Shown: positions 1 to 8,963 of the stretch, piece after piece | Numbering within the stretch: position 1 is the stretch's first letter | How the letters are laid out: each line of letters begins with the position of its first letter | NCBI GenBank assembly: GCA_028278325.1 | Contig: JANQEO010000320.1 | Location: 90,330 to 154,329, forward strand | Source of the DNA: Candidatus Binatia bacterium | Lineage (GTDB): Bacteria; Desulfobacterota; Binatia; UBA1149; JAJCZL01 | Direction: 5' to 3' | DNA length: 64,000 nucleotides | Translations under genes and position numbers: made by a program | Notes under the pieces: generated by a model | What the model was told of the DNA's origin: nothing | Database searches by the model: none | What the model saw: only the letters and a program-made list of their open reading frames with translations

Positions 1-1
1 G

Positions 2-223
2 CAGGCGCTGACTCCGAACGGGCGTATTGCCATCGTCGACTGGAAAAAGGGTAAGCGACCCGTGGGTCCCAAGGAAGAGTCCCACAAAGTTGCACGCGAT
101 CAGGTTGTGGGCGAGATGACCGGCGCCGGTTACGAGCTGGTCGAAGAGCCCGACATCCTTCCCCATCAGTATTACCTGATATTTCAGCTCGGACGGTCCG
201 CTCCCAAGAGCAAAGCCCGCTGA
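2..223 (+). CDS. Class I SAM-dependent methyltransferase, C-terminal part
   Basis: Only the last 73 residues are in the window; the 5' end lies upstream. The frame is open from base 2 and reads GRIAIVDWKKGKRPVGP, then a helix-rich stretch, then GYELVEEPDILPHQYYLIFQ before the stop. A strand, a lysine-rich loop and a final strand of the type YYLIF is the usual C-terminal half of a Rossmann-fold methyltransferase of the UbiE/type-11 kind, where the product-side strand starts with a GGRIAIVDW-like segment. The substrate cannot be told from this piece. The SAM-binding motif is outside the window, so the family call is by resemblance only. The next gene runs in the opposite direction. Confidence 0.6.
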   Translation, partial: QALTPNGRIAIVDWKKGKRPVGPKEESHKVARDQVVGEMTGAGYELVEEPDILPHQYYLIFQLGRSAPKSKAR

Positions 224-245
224 AACCTCACCGGGCCGTCGTTGG

Positions 246-713
246 TCAGCTCACGTTGATCGCGATCTGTACCACCATGCCGAGCATGCAGGCTACGCAG
301 ATCCCGTAGCAGATGGCCCGCCAGGGTTGCATGCCGCGCATGTATACGACGGTGTGGACAAGCCGTGCCGCCGTGAAAGTCCAGAAGTAGACCGCGGCGC
401 CGAAGGCTGATGCGCCGCTGAGCACATAGATGAGGCCGATCGCGAAGAACGCCGGGATGTTCTCGAGATCGTTACGTTGAATTCTCAATGCGCGGGCGAC
501 TTCGGGTCGTTCTACCTCGCCTGCCGAAGCGCCGGCTCTGCCGAACACCCGGGCATCTTCGGGGCTGACGTATCCCTGGGTGCTCTGCCTGCGGCTACCC
601 GTCCAGACAGCCGAGGCGATCATCTTCAACACCAGCAATGAGGAACATAGGGCGTAGGACCGGAAAGCCGGGTTCTGTGCGAACTCTTCCATGGCGAATC
701 TCGTGTTCACCAT
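246..713 (-). CDS. MAPEG-family integral membrane protein
   Basis: A 155-residue protein of about four membrane segments. It carries the hallmark of MAPEG proteins (microsomal glutathione S-transferase / prostaglandin E synthase type): RIQRNDLENIPAFFAIGLIY in the middle, followed by ARLVHTVVYMRGMQPWRAICYG. The family includes glutathione-dependent transferases and peroxidases in eukaryotes; bacterial members are mostly uncharacterised. The open frame continues to 860, but the upstream 49 residues are arginine-rich and unlike any MAPEG N-terminus, and they overlap the start of the divergent RNase H gene. The ATG at 713 is therefore chosen. It begins MVNTRFAMEEFAQNPAFRSYAL, leading directly into the first membrane helix. 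Confidence 0.8.
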   Translation of the reverse strand: MVNTRFAMEEFAQNPAFRSYALCSSLLVLKMIASAVWTGSRRQSTQGYVSPEDARVFGRAGASAGEVERPEVARALRIQRNDLENIPAFFAIGLIYVLSGASAFGAAVYFWTFTAARLVHTVVYMRGMQPWRAICYGICVACMLGMVVQIAINVS

Positions 714-844
714 AGGTCGGCCGCCGCGGCTAACGGAAGCCCGGCCCCTCGACACCCCGGGTTGCACTCGCGCCTGGCGCCGCGGTTGCGTGTATACTCT
801 CTCGTCGATGCGTGTGGGACGTCTGGTGGCGAAGGGAGTACGCC

Positions 845-1564
845 GTGAGTGAAGACGCAACCGTGATCTTCAGCGACGGCGCTGCCAAGGGTAACCCGGG
901 ACCGGGAGGCTGGGGGGCGATCGTTGCCACCGCCGACGGTCGCGTGGTGGAACTGGGCGGCTACGGAGGGGAGACCACCAACAACCGCATGGAGCTTACC
1001 GCGGCGGTTCGGGCTCTCGAGCACGTCGACGAGGAGTGCGACTGCATCATCTACACGGACTCCAGCTATCTCATCCAAGGCATGACGGCCTGGATGAAGG
1101 GCTGGAAAAAGAGAGGCTGGAGAACATCTTCAGGCGATGCCGTGCTGAACCGGGATCTTTGGGAGCGTCTCGATGAGCTGCAAGAGGCACGCAGTGGCTC
1201 GATCGAATGGCGACATGTGCGCGGTCATGCGGGCGTAGCCGGCAACGAACGCGCCGATGCTATTGCGGCTTCGTTCCCCGAAGGCACTGACGCTGACCTC
1301 TACGACGGTCCGCGCGGAGACTACGGGATTCCTCTCGAAGACCTCAGTGAGACCACACCGCCGCCGTCGAAGGGCTCGAAACGGCGCGGGCGAGCATACA
1401 GCTATTTGAGTGTCGTCGGCGGTAGTCCGATGCGCCACCGCACCTGGGCGGAATGCGAGAAGCGTGTCAGCGGACAGCCCGGCGCGCGCTACAAGAAGGC
1501 CATGTCTGCCGACGAAGAATCAGAGATCCTCTCTGCCTGGGGTTACTCGACCGACGACGTGTGA
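845..1564 (+). CDS. rnhA: Ribonuclease HI with C-terminal viroplasmin-like domain
   Basis: Cleaves the RNA strand of RNA-DNA hybrids. Residues 5-143 are a complete RNase H1 domain with the acidic active site D11 (FSDGAAKGNPGPGGWG), E50 (NNRMEL), D72 (YTDSSYLI) and D138 (GNERADA), plus the RGHAG histidine loop. A Pro/Gly/charged linker follows. Residues 184-234 then read like a caulimovirus viroplasmin (RNase H N-terminal hybrid-binding) domain: aromatic start, RTWAECEKRVSGQPGARYKK core. That domain normally precedes the RNase H domain; here it follows. The start chosen is GTG at 845, with GAAGGGAG at 831-838. An in-frame ATG at 812 has no ribosome site. TATACT at 793-798 could be a -10 element, but no good -35 is seen. 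Confidence 0.9.
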   Translation: MSEDATVIFSDGAAKGNPGPGGWGAIVATADGRVVELGGYGGETTNNRMELTAAVRALEHVDEECDCIIYTDSSYLIQGMTAWMKGWKKRGWRTSSGDAVLNRDLWERLDELQEARSGSIEWRHVRGHAGVAGNERADAIAASFPEGTDADLYDGPRGDYGIPLEDLSETTPPPSKGSKRRGRAYSYLSVVGGSPMRHRTWAECEKRVSGQPGARYKKAMSADEESEILSAWGYSTDDV

Positions 1565-1583
1565 TCGGACTCTCGCCCGTCGC

Positions 1584-3125
1584 TCAGACGATCCGCGATT
1601 CGCGGCCCGTCCAGTAACGCTCCTTGAGTATGCGCTTGTAGAGCTTGCCCGTGGGATGTCGCGGCAGCTCGGCCTCGAAGTCCACGCTGCGCGGGCACTT
1701 GATCTTGGAAAGCCGCTCCTTGCAGAACTCGATCAGTTCTTCGGCCAACTCCGGGCCGGCCTCGGACATGTCGACAGGTTGCACTACGGCTTTGACCTCT
1801 TCGCCGAAGTCTTCGTTGGGAACTCCGAAGACGGCAACGTCGGACACCTTGGGATGGGTGATGAGCAGATTCTCCGTTTCCTGCGGGTATACGTTGACAC
1901 CGCCGGAGATGATCATGTTCGCCTTGCGGTCGGTGAGATAGAGGAATCCCTCTTCGTCGACGTAGCCTATGTCTCCCAGAGTCGACCAGCCTTTGGCGTT
2001 GTGAGCTCCCGAGGTCTTGTCGGGATCGTTGTGGTATTCGAACTGTCCGCCGCCGCCGAAATAGATCGTGCCGGGTTCCCCGGGCGGCAGTTCGCCGCCG
2101 TCGTCGTCGAGGATGTGGATCTCGCCGCTCAGCGCCTTGCCTACCGAACCCTTGTGCGCCAGCCACTCCTCCGAGTTCACCGAGGTGAAGCCGTTGCCCT
2201 CGGTGCCGGCGTAGTACTCGTAGATGACCGGGCCCCACCACTCGATCATCTGCTCCTTGACCGGGATGGGGCAGGGAGCGGCGGCATGGATGGCAACCTG
2301 AAGGCTCGACAGGTCGTACTGCTTGCGCATCTCCTCAGGCAGCTTGAGCATGCGCACGAACATCGTCGGCACCCATTGGCTATGCGTGACCTTGTACTTG
2401 TCGATGAGCGTCAGTGCGCCCTCCGGATCGAAGTTCTCCATGACGATGCAGGTGCCGCCGAGACGCTGGAAGGCGATGTTGAAACGCAGAGGCGCGGCGT
2501 GATAGAGCGGCGCAGGCGACAGGTATACCGAATCAGGTCCGGCTCCGTAGAGAGCGGTCACCAGCATCAATAGCGGCGGCGGCGTGCCCGCCGGCGCCCC
2601 GGGAAGCGGTGGTCTCACGCCCTTGGGACGGCCCGTGGTGCCTGACGAATAGAGCATGTCGGAGCCCTCCCTCTCGTCGTCGATGGGTTCGGCGGGTTGG
2701 GCGTCGCGCGCCTTCTCGTAGGAGTCGTATCCGTCGATGGTCCCGTTGACCATCATCCTGGTGGCTACGGCGCCGACGTCACCGCGGAGTTCGGCGGCTA
2801 CCTCCTGCTTGGCCTTGGAGGTAACAAACAGCTTGGCGCCGCAGTCGGCGATGATGTAGGAAGCCTCGGGCGCCGTCAGCCTCGAGCTTATGCATGTGTA
2901 GTAGAGCCCGGCCCTCTGTGCCGCCCACACGATTTCGAAGAACCTGGCATTGTTCTCCATCATCATCGCTATGCAGTCGCCTTCCTTCAGCCCCAGGCTC
3001 CTGAACAGCTGGGCGGTGCGGTTCGAGCGGTCGTTGAGTTGCTGGAAGGTGACGACCTCGCCCGACTCGGCCATTATGTATGCGGGCTTGTCGGGGGTAC
3101 TTTCTGCATGGACCTGCGGGTACAT
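1584..3125 (-). CDS. Acyl-CoA synthetase (AMP-dependent ligase, FadD/BaiB-like)
   Basis: A 513-residue adenylate-forming enzyme that activates a carboxylic acid as acyl-AMP and transfers it to CoA. Visible motifs are the P-loop-like YSSGTTGRPKGV, YYAGTEGNGFTS (A5), the hinge region GDIGYVDEEGFLYLTDR with DRKANMIISGGVNVYP, and the catalytic lysine in RHPTGKLYKR near the C-terminus. Length fits the family. The ATG at 3125 is chosen because GGAGGAG stands just before it (3131-3137). The longer frame to 3767 is the antisense shadow of the divergent MFS gene. The acid substrate cannot be named; fatty, bile-acid-like and aromatic acids are all possible. It converges on rnhA with 19 bases between stops. 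Confidence 0.9.
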   Translation of the reverse strand: MYPQVHAESTPDKPAYIMAESGEVVTFQQLNDRSNRTAQLFRSLGLKEGDCIAMMMENNARFFEIVWAAQRAGLYYTCISSRLTAPEASYIIADCGAKLFVTSKAKQEVAAELRGDVGAVATRMMVNGTIDGYDSYEKARDAQPAEPIDDEREGSDMLYSSGTTGRPKGVRPPLPGAPAGTPPPLLMLVTALYGAGPDSVYLSPAPLYHAAPLRFNIAFQRLGGTCIVMENFDPEGALTLIDKYKVTHSQWVPTMFVRMLKLPEEMRKQYDLSSLQVAIHAAAPCPIPVKEQMIEWWGPVIYEYYAGTEGNGFTSVNSEEWLAHKGSVGKALSGEIHILDDDGGELPPGEPGTIYFGGGGQFEYHNDPDKTSGAHNAKGWSTLGDIGYVDEEGFLYLTDRKANMIISGGVNVYPQETENLLITHPKVSDVAVFGVPNEDFGEEVKAVVQPVDMSEAGPELAEELIEFCKERLSKIKCPRSVDFEAELPRHPTGKLYKRILKERYWTGRESRIV

Positions 3126-3263
3126 CGATTCTCCTCCTGGTGGCCGGCGAAACGGCGCGGCGATTATAGACAGCCGCCCTCCCTCTACAAAGGCGGGGGC
3201 GAAGTTCGGTCGCCACACCGCCCGCGGTCCGCTCATGCCCACTTGGGAACTGGTCGATAACCG

Positions 3264-4577
3264 GTGAGTCCGCCTTCTAGCCGACAGCGCGCCCCCTGGT
3301 GGCGCTTCATATTCTTCTACGCTCGGCCGCCCGAGAGCCTCCGTAGCGATCACTGGCGGCTTCTCGGCGTGCTCGGCGCCACCTATCTGATCAATAACTA
3401 CGACATCGGGTTGTTGTCGCTGGCCCTTCCTCAGATCCAGGACTCCTTGTCCATTCCCGAGGAGGAGATCGGCACCGTGACGGGGCTGGTGCGTCTCGGG
3501 GTGCTTCCGGCCCTGGTGCTGGCCTCGGTAGCGGACCGGGTCGGACGGCGCCTGATGCTGCTGATCACCATCATCGGATTCACCCTGTGCACGGTGGCAA
3601 CCGCCTTCTCGCGCACGCCCGAGGAGTTCATGTTCCTGCAGTTCGCGGCGCGGATGTTCATGTACTCGGAAGAAGTGCTGGCGATCGTCGTGGTGGCCGA
3701 AGAGCTCGACGCGCGTGCGCGGGGTTGGGGCATCGGCGTTCTGGCCGCCATGGGCGCAATGGGTCACGGCGTCGCGTCGATATTCTATTCGATGGTCGAG
3801 GTCCTGCCCTACGGATGGCGATCCCTCTACATCGTCGGCGTCGTGCCGTTGCTGATCCTCGCCTGGCTGAGACGGGGGTTACGCGAGACCAAACGCTTCG
3901 AAGACCAGGCCGCGGCCAGAGCCGAAACGGCCAGCATGCTCGAGTACTTCAGGCCTTTTCGCAGTCTGGTGCGCATGTATCCGGGCAGACTCGCTCTGTT
4001 GTGCATGTCGGTCGTGCCGTTCTGGTTCGTGGGCTCGGCCGCGTTGCAGTTCCAGTCCAAGTTTCTTCAGGAGGCACACGGTTACTCTCCGGCGAACGTC
4101 GCGCTGCTCTTCGTCTTCGGCGGCGCCTTCGCGATCGTGGGCACGGCTTCGGCGGGCGCCCTCAGCGACCGCTTCGGACGGCGTATCATCATGACCCTCG
4201 CGCTCATCGGCAACGCGGTCGGCACTCTGTTCTTCTATCAGGTGAGTGGGGCCTACATTCCCCCGGCCTGGTGCTTGATGCTGTTCTGCTACTTCGGCTC
4301 GGATGTTCTGTTCTCGGCACTCGGCAGCGAGCTGTTCCCCACTTCCTACCGGTCGACAGCTTCCGGCGTTCGCTCGATCATGGGAGCGGTAGGCGGTGCG
4401 GCGGGTCTTTGGTTCGAGGGACGCCTCTATCTGATCGTGGGCAGCCACGGCGACGCGATCACCTGGATGTTGCTGGTGGCAGTCATCTCGCCGGCCATCA
4501 TCTTCCTGTTCATACCCGAGACGGCGACGCGTGAACTCGAAGACATCTCTCCCGAGATCGGCGATCAGTCCACGTAG
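3264..4577 (+). CDS. MFS transporter (sugar/aromatic-acid transporter type)
   Basis: A 437-residue polytopic inner-membrane protein with about twelve hydrophobic segments in two halves. The MFS motif A loops are both present: ADRVGRRLMLL after helix 2 and LSDRFGRRIIM after helix 8. YDIGLLSLALP in helix 1 and the C-terminal PETATRELEDISPE match the sugar/metabolite:H+ symporter branch. The start is GTG at 3264, 138 bases from the divergent acyl-CoA synthetase start. The two may share a control region, and the transporter could import the acid that the ligase activates, which is inference. Its 3' end overlaps the convergent phosphodiesterase gene by 13 bases. Confidence 0.88.
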   Translation: MSPPSSRQRAPWWRFIFFYARPPESLRSDHWRLLGVLGATYLINNYDIGLLSLALPQIQDSLSIPEEEIGTVTGLVRLGVLPALVLASVADRVGRRLMLLITIIGFTLCTVATAFSRTPEEFMFLQFAARMFMYSEEVLAIVVVAEELDARARGWGIGVLAAMGAMGHGVASIFYSMVEVLPYGWRSLYIVGVVPLLILAWLRRGLRETKRFEDQAAARAETASMLEYFRPFRSLVRMYPGRLALLCMSVVPFWFVGSAALQFQSKFLQEAHGYSPANVALLFVFGGAFAIVGTASAGALSDRFGRRIIMTLALIGNAVGTLFFYQVSGAYIPPAWCLMLFCYFGSDVLFSALGSELFPTSYRSTASGVRSIMGAVGGAAGLWFEGRLYLIVGSHGDAITWMLLVAVISPAIIFLFIPETATRELEDISPEIGDQST

Positions 4578-5974
4578 CCCAGGGAGCGAAGCTGCTCGAG
4601 CCGTTCGCGTGGATCGAAATCCCCCTTTCCCGCAGCCGTTCGAGCGTCGGCCCAGCCTTCACCGGTGTGGGTCGCGACATAGGTCGCCGGGTAGCGGCTG
4701 AGGAAATCGGCCGACACCAGGCCCTTCATTACGTCTCCCGCCATGTCGCTGCCGATCGGAGTGTTCTGCAGTGCAAGGATCGTGGGCGCCACGTCGAGGA
4801 TGCTGCCCAAGGTTGAGATCTGCTCGCGATCATCGGGAACCCGGCGGCCGGTTCCCGTGTTCACCGCAATGTCCGGCCCGGCGGCTATCAATGCCGACGG
4901 GGGCCCGTCGGGGTGCGCGGCCGAGACCAGGGCACGGTCACGCGCCGTGGTTGGGTACGAGCCGCGCCTGTTGACGGCGTGCATACCGTGATCGCCCAGG
5001 ATGATCACGTTTGTATCGGCGGGCGCGGCGTCGATGAGTTCGCCAACTACCGAATCGATATGGGAGTAGTAATCGGCAATCACGCCGGCGAAGCGTTTGA
5101 CGGCTTCGGTGCTCGGCGGGTGCTCGTAGAGCTCAGGGTATCGATAACGCCAGAAACGGTGAGCTACGACGTCGGCACCACCGAAGTAGACGCTCACGCT
5201 ATCGGTGGCGGAGCCTTCCTTTTCGAGCAGGTCTAGGGTGATGCGGCGGTAGGTGGCATCGGCGCGCAGGGCCCAGTGACTGAGCTTTTTGAAGCGATGC
5301 GCTAATGGAAACTCCTTCTCGTCGATGTCGCCGAATATCGCGGCCTCCAGTTTCAGCGCGTCCTGTTCGGCCTGCGGAAGGAGAGCGAGGAGTTCCTCCT
5401 CGCGATCTGCCGGATGAACTTGTTCGCTCAACCCGGGCAGCATGCTTCCCTTCCATATCCCCTTGCCCGCCTGTCGTTGTTTGAGGGTTGTAGTGTTTAC
5501 CTGCGCGGCCATGACGCCGTTGATCTCTTCGACCGGGTAGGTCAACCACCAGCCGACGACATCGACGCGACGGCCACGTTCGCTCAGGATGTTCCAGTAA
5601 GCTTTGGTCTTGCGATCGCGGTTGTTGTAGAGGCGAGTTCGCTGGGCCCCGCGCCTTCCCGTCTTTACGAAGCCGCGGATGCCGTGTTGGCGGGGGCGCA
5701 TGCCGGTGGCGATGGACGTCCACAGGGCCGGAGACAGCGTGGGCACGAGAGATTCCAGCTCGCCGTATGTTCCGCGGCGCATCACCTCTTGGAGGGTGGG
5801 AAGCTTGCCCTCGTCGAGCAACTCGATGACGATGCGCCATTCAAATCCGTCGATGCCGATCACCAGCAGAGGGTTCGGCGCAGGCGCGCGTGAGGATGCG
5901 TTGCAACCCGCCAGGAACACGGCCATGAACAACGTGATCAACTTCTTAGGCATGCCGGGTATTTGCGCGTACAT
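4565..5974 (-). CDS. Alkaline-phosphatase-superfamily lipoprotein (type I phosphodiesterase/nucleotide pyrophosphatase-like)
   Basis: A 469-residue exported metallohydrolase. MPKKLITLFMAVFLAGC gives a lipoprotein signal, so the mature enzyme should be tethered in the periplasm or on the outer membrane. Metal ligands are visible in LVIGIDGFEWR, ADVVAHRFW and ILGDHGMHA. The nucleophile region TLSPALWTSIATG matches the Thr-type nucleophile of NPP-like phosphodiesterases, not sulfatases. The protein ends LEQLRSLGYVD, a tail shared with the two other superfamily members in this locus. Two starts are possible, ATG 5974 and ATG 5953; the second gives the cleaner signal peptide, and neither has a clear ribosome site. 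The start lies 39 bases from that of a divergent membrane protein. Confidence 0.85.
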   Translation of the reverse strand: MYAQIPGMPKKLITLFMAVFLAGCNASSRAPAPNPLLVIGIDGFEWRIVIELLDEGKLPTLQEVMRRGTYGELESLVPTLSPALWTSIATGMRPRQHGIRGFVKTGRRGAQRTRLYNNRDRKTKAYWNILSERGRRVDVVGWWLTYPVEEINGVMAAQVNTTTLKQRQAGKGIWKGSMLPGLSEQVHPADREEELLALLPQAEQDALKLEAAIFGDIDEKEFPLAHRFKKLSHWALRADATYRRITLDLLEKEGSATDSVSVYFGGADVVAHRFWRYRYPELYEHPPSTEAVKRFAGVIADYYSHIDSVVGELIDAAPADTNVIILGDHGMHAVNRRGSYPTTARDRALVSAAHPDGPPSALIAAGPDIAVNTGTGRRVPDDREQISTLGSILDVAPTILALQNTPIGSDMAGDVMKGLVSADFLSRYPATYVATHTGEGWADARTAAGKGDFDPRERLEQLRSLGYVD

Positions 5975-6013
5975 AGTTACGCGCCGTTAAGCAAAATGGA
6001 ATCCTAGCACAGC

Positions 6014-7498
6014 ATGACATCCGTCGTGTCTTCAAGCCGGGCGCCGGCCTTCTTCATTCTTCTTTGTTTTCTTCTGGGCGTCGTGGCGTGCTGGACGCGC
6101 GACACGGCTGACCTGCCTCTCAGCCTCGACAACCAGCATTACTTCTTCATCGCCGAGCGCGCGGCAGCGGGCGTTCCGCCTCATGTATCCCACTTCGACC
6201 CCAAGCACGCGCTCAGCCTGCTGATGACGGCGGCCTCGATTCACGGCGGGCGCTTCATCGGTCTCGACGACGTGCGGGCCTCGAGGATCATCAGCGTGAT
6301 CATGGCGGGAACTGCAGTCGCTGCGGTGTGGGCGCTGTGTTACCAGATTTCGTCCGGCTATCTTTGCGCTCACCTCGGCGCGCTGGTCATCCTGCACTTC
6401 GGACAGTTTTTCAACATGGCTGCGATGGGCTCGCGCCCCAAGGTGTTCATCGTCGCGTTCATGTTGCTTACGGTGCTGGCCGTGGCCCGTAACCGGCCCT
6501 TTTGGGCGGGCGTGACCGGAGCCGCCGCGTTTCTGTGCTGGCAGCCGACCCTTCTCGTATTGGGGATGGCCGTGCCGATCCTGCTGCTCAGACAGGGAAG
6601 GGTGAAGTCGATCGCGTTGCTGGCGGCGGGCGCTCTTATCCCCATCGTGCTCTATCATTTTTACTTCTACGCCAACGGCGCTCTGGCCGAACAGATCGAG
6701 CAAGCGTACAGGTACCCCCGGGAGTACATGGCTCATGCCTACGGTAGATTCGGAAAGCTGAGGCGCAACACCGGCTGGTACTTCAGGGTGCAGGAGGGGT
6801 TCTCGCTGCGCAGCGTGTATCCGATTCTCTTCGGTTGTTTCCTGGCTATCACCTGGCTCGTCGCCCTGGTGAAGCCGCGGCGCACTTTGCAGCTGATCGA
6901 GGAAAACCCGGCTCTGCCGTATGTAGTGCTGGCGGGGACCGGCGCGCTGGCATTCACGATCTATGACTACCAGGGATATCCCGACACATTCTTCGTTCTA
7001 CCGTTCCTTGCCGTAGTCTGCGGCGTCGGTTTCGGCAAGGCGGCTGAATGGTTGGCGGCCGACCGCTCCCGCTTCGTGCGCTTGGGCGTGTTCGGGTTGT
7101 GCCTGCTGGCAGTCTACTCGATGTCGGCGATTACCGGCAGGACCCGCGGTGGAGCCTCCAGGCTCGAATCCCAGTACGCGTTGGGACGGCAAGTCGGTGA
7201 GATGCTCGAGGCCGGCAAGACCGTGTACGCGGTAGGATGCACCCACCTTCTCGCGTTCAACCACGTCGACAATCACGTCAACATGGGTTTCTTCTTCCGC
7301 GGCACCAAACGGTGGATAGCGAAGAACCGGAACAGCCCCGACGGCTACCGTCCTCTCAAGGACGGTGAGATGCCCGACGTAATCCTGGTGTCGCGCAGCT
7401 TTGTCCCGGGGGGATATGGGTGGCTCGAGAGCGAGTATCGCGAGATCACGACCGAGTCGTTTCGACGCTGGCGTGTGAGGGCTTACGAACGTATCTGA
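6014..7498 (+). CDS. Polytopic GT-C-like glycosyltransferase (copy 1)
   Basis: A 494-residue membrane protein with about ten hydrophobic segments by eye. After the first helix comes a loop starting DNQHYFFIAERAAAGVPP and continuing FDPKHALS. An Asp-containing first outer loop with Y..IAERAA.G resembles the acidic catalytic loop of GT-C enzymes (PMT/ArnT-type, using lipid-linked sugars). The C-terminal outer part contains YAVGCTHLLAFNHVDNHVN. A paralogue at 8964-10457 shares both segments almost residue for residue. It is divergently paired with an AP-superfamily lipoprotein and convergent with another. The family resemblance is structural inference; I do not recognise a named family, and a non-transferase role is possible. 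Confidence 0.6.
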   Translation: MTSVVSSSRAPAFFILLCFLLGVVACWTRDTADLPLSLDNQHYFFIAERAAAGVPPHVSHFDPKHALSLLMTAASIHGGRFIGLDDVRASRIISVIMAGTAVAAVWALCYQISSGYLCAHLGALVILHFGQFFNMAAMGSRPKVFIVAFMLLTVLAVARNRPFWAGVTGAAAFLCWQPTLLVLGMAVPILLLRQGRVKSIALLAAGALIPIVLYHFYFYANGALAEQIEQAYRYPREYMAHAYGRFGKLRRNTGWYFRVQEGFSLRSVYPILFGCFLAITWLVALVKPRRTLQLIEENPALPYVVLAGTGALAFTIYDYQGYPDTFFVLPFLAVVCGVGFGKAAEWLAADRSRFVRLGVFGLCLLAVYSMSAITGRTRGGASRLESQYALGRQVGEMLEAGKTVYAVGCTHLLAFNHVDNHVNMGFFFRGTKRWIAKNRNSPDGYRPLKDGEMPDVILVSRSFVPGGYGWLESEYREITTESFRRWRVRAYERI

Positions 7499-7503
7499 CG
7501 ACT

Positions 7504-8895
7504 TCAGTCTAGGTAGCCCAGGGAGCGTAGCTCTTCGGTCGTCTGTTCGTCGACCTGGGCTTCCTCGGCGTCACCGAGCTTCTTGCCGAGACGATCGTAT
7601 TTCTTTTTCATCGCGCTCACCAAGCGCGTCATCGTCACGACCTCGTGGCGCCCGGGTTCGACGATGGGGTTACGCTCGCCGGGATCCTTGGCGAGGTCGA
7701 AGTAGGCGAAGGTTCCCGTTCGGTTGTCGACGATGAGCTTTTCATCGCCGAGTCTGACCGCCGACATCGGCGGAGCACGCAGCTCGCTCAGATAGGGTCG
7801 CGGCTCCGTGGCCTCGCTCGTGCGCATCGCCGGTACCAGAGAGATCCCAACGGCCGTGTCCATGGGCTCGAGTCCTGCCAAGTCCACCAGCGTCGGCGCG
7901 ACGTCGATGATGCCCGTTACCTGTTCGACCTCGACAGGCCGGATCTTGCGCGGATACCAGACGATCAGCGGGATGTGCAGGACCTCTTCGTAGAGGGTGT
8001 TGCGATGGCCCTTCTCGCCGTGCTCGAAGAACTCCTCTCCGTGGTCGGAAGTGATCGCGATGATGGTGCGGTCTCCGAGGCCGCGTTCGTCGAGGGCCGC
8101 GATCATGGAGCCGATGGTGTCGTCCGTGAAGCGGATCTCGCCGTCATACAACGACAGTACGAAGTCGAGGTCGCGTTCGGGCATGCCCGCATGAACGAGC
8201 TCGTTGTAACGGAAGTGCTCTCCGGTCACTTTGCCGTCGTAATCAGGGTCGAACATCCGGTCATACGGGGGAGGGGGAATGAAGTCGTAGTGCACGTCCC
8301 AGAGGTGCACGAAGTAAAAGAACGGACGGTTGCCTCTTTTGTCGAGTGCGTCGACGAAGCTCTTGAGAACGGTCGGATTGGTCACGTCGCCGTGCGATAC
8401 GGCGTGGGATTCTCGAATGGCCCTGGCTGACACATCGGAGTCTGCATCCATCTTGCCCCCGAGTCCGTAGGAGGTGCAGTCGACGTAGTCGTCGAAGCCC
8501 TGGCCGAATCCGAATACCGGATGAAGAAAGGGCCCGGCATAGAAGCCCGTGGTCTCATAGCCCGACGCTGAGAAATGCTCGGCCAGGGTGGAGGCTTTCG
8601 CTCCCAGGCGTCTATACGGCATGACTACCCCGTGCACCGAGTCGGGTTGACCCGTGAACAGGGCGGCGTGGGCCGGCAAGGTCCATGACGTCGTACTGAC
8701 CGTGCGGCGGAACAGGGCGCCTTCGGCCGCCAGCTGGTCCATGACCGGTGTCGTGTCCCTTTCGTACCCGTAGGCGCCGACATGATCGGCGCGCAAGCTG
8801 TCGATGGATATGAGTACGACGTTGGGATGGCGCGTGCACCCGGCGCCGTAGACGGCAACCGTCGCCGCGATGATCACTGTCGTCAGGATACGCAT
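7504..8895 (-). CDS. Sulfatase-family (AP superfamily) lipoprotein
   Basis: A 463-residue exported hydrolase. Starting at ATG 8895 gives MRILTTVIIAATVAVYGAGC, a lipoprotein signal. The open frame runs on to 8982, but that stretch overlaps the divergent membrane protein. The sulfatase fold is clear: LISIDSLRADHVGAYGY (metal ligands), WTLPAHAALFTGQ (nucleophile region), FVHLWDVHYDF and TSDHGEEFFEHGEKGH. The CxPxR signature needed for formylglycine maturation is absent; Thr occupies the nucleophile position. That suggests phosphodiesterase, phosphatase or phosphotransferase chemistry rather than sulfate-ester cleavage. The C-terminus is TTEELRSLGYLD. It stands divergent to the second GT-C-like gene, 68 bases apart. 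Confidence 0.85.
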   Translation of the reverse strand: MRILTTVIIAATVAVYGAGCTRHPNVVLISIDSLRADHVGAYGYERDTTPVMDQLAAEGALFRRTVSTTSWTLPAHAALFTGQPDSVHGVVMPYRRLGAKASTLAEHFSASGYETTGFYAGPFLHPVFGFGQGFDDYVDCTSYGLGGKMDADSDVSARAIRESHAVSHGDVTNPTVLKSFVDALDKRGNRPFFYFVHLWDVHYDFIPPPPYDRMFDPDYDGKVTGEHFRYNELVHAGMPERDLDFVLSLYDGEIRFTDDTIGSMIAALDERGLGDRTIIAITSDHGEEFFEHGEKGHRNTLYEEVLHIPLIVWYPRKIRPVEVEQVTGIIDVAPTLVDLAGLEPMDTAVGISLVPAMRTSEATEPRPYLSELRAPPMSAVRLGDEKLIVDNRTGTFAYFDLAKDPGERNPIVEPGRHEVVTMTRLVSAMKKKYDRLGKKLGDAEEAQVDEQTTEELRSLGYLD

Positions 8896-8963
8896 CGACT
8901 CGGACACACTAGGGAGCCTGGCTTCCCCGACCCAGGGCGTATACATTTCAGCGGTTCCTATCA

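Noticed and set aside
1410..2573. 387-codon plus-strand frame across the rnhA end and the ligase gene
   Set aside because: It overlaps the viroplasmin-like end of rnhA and runs antisense to conserved ligase motifs; no family, no ribosome site.
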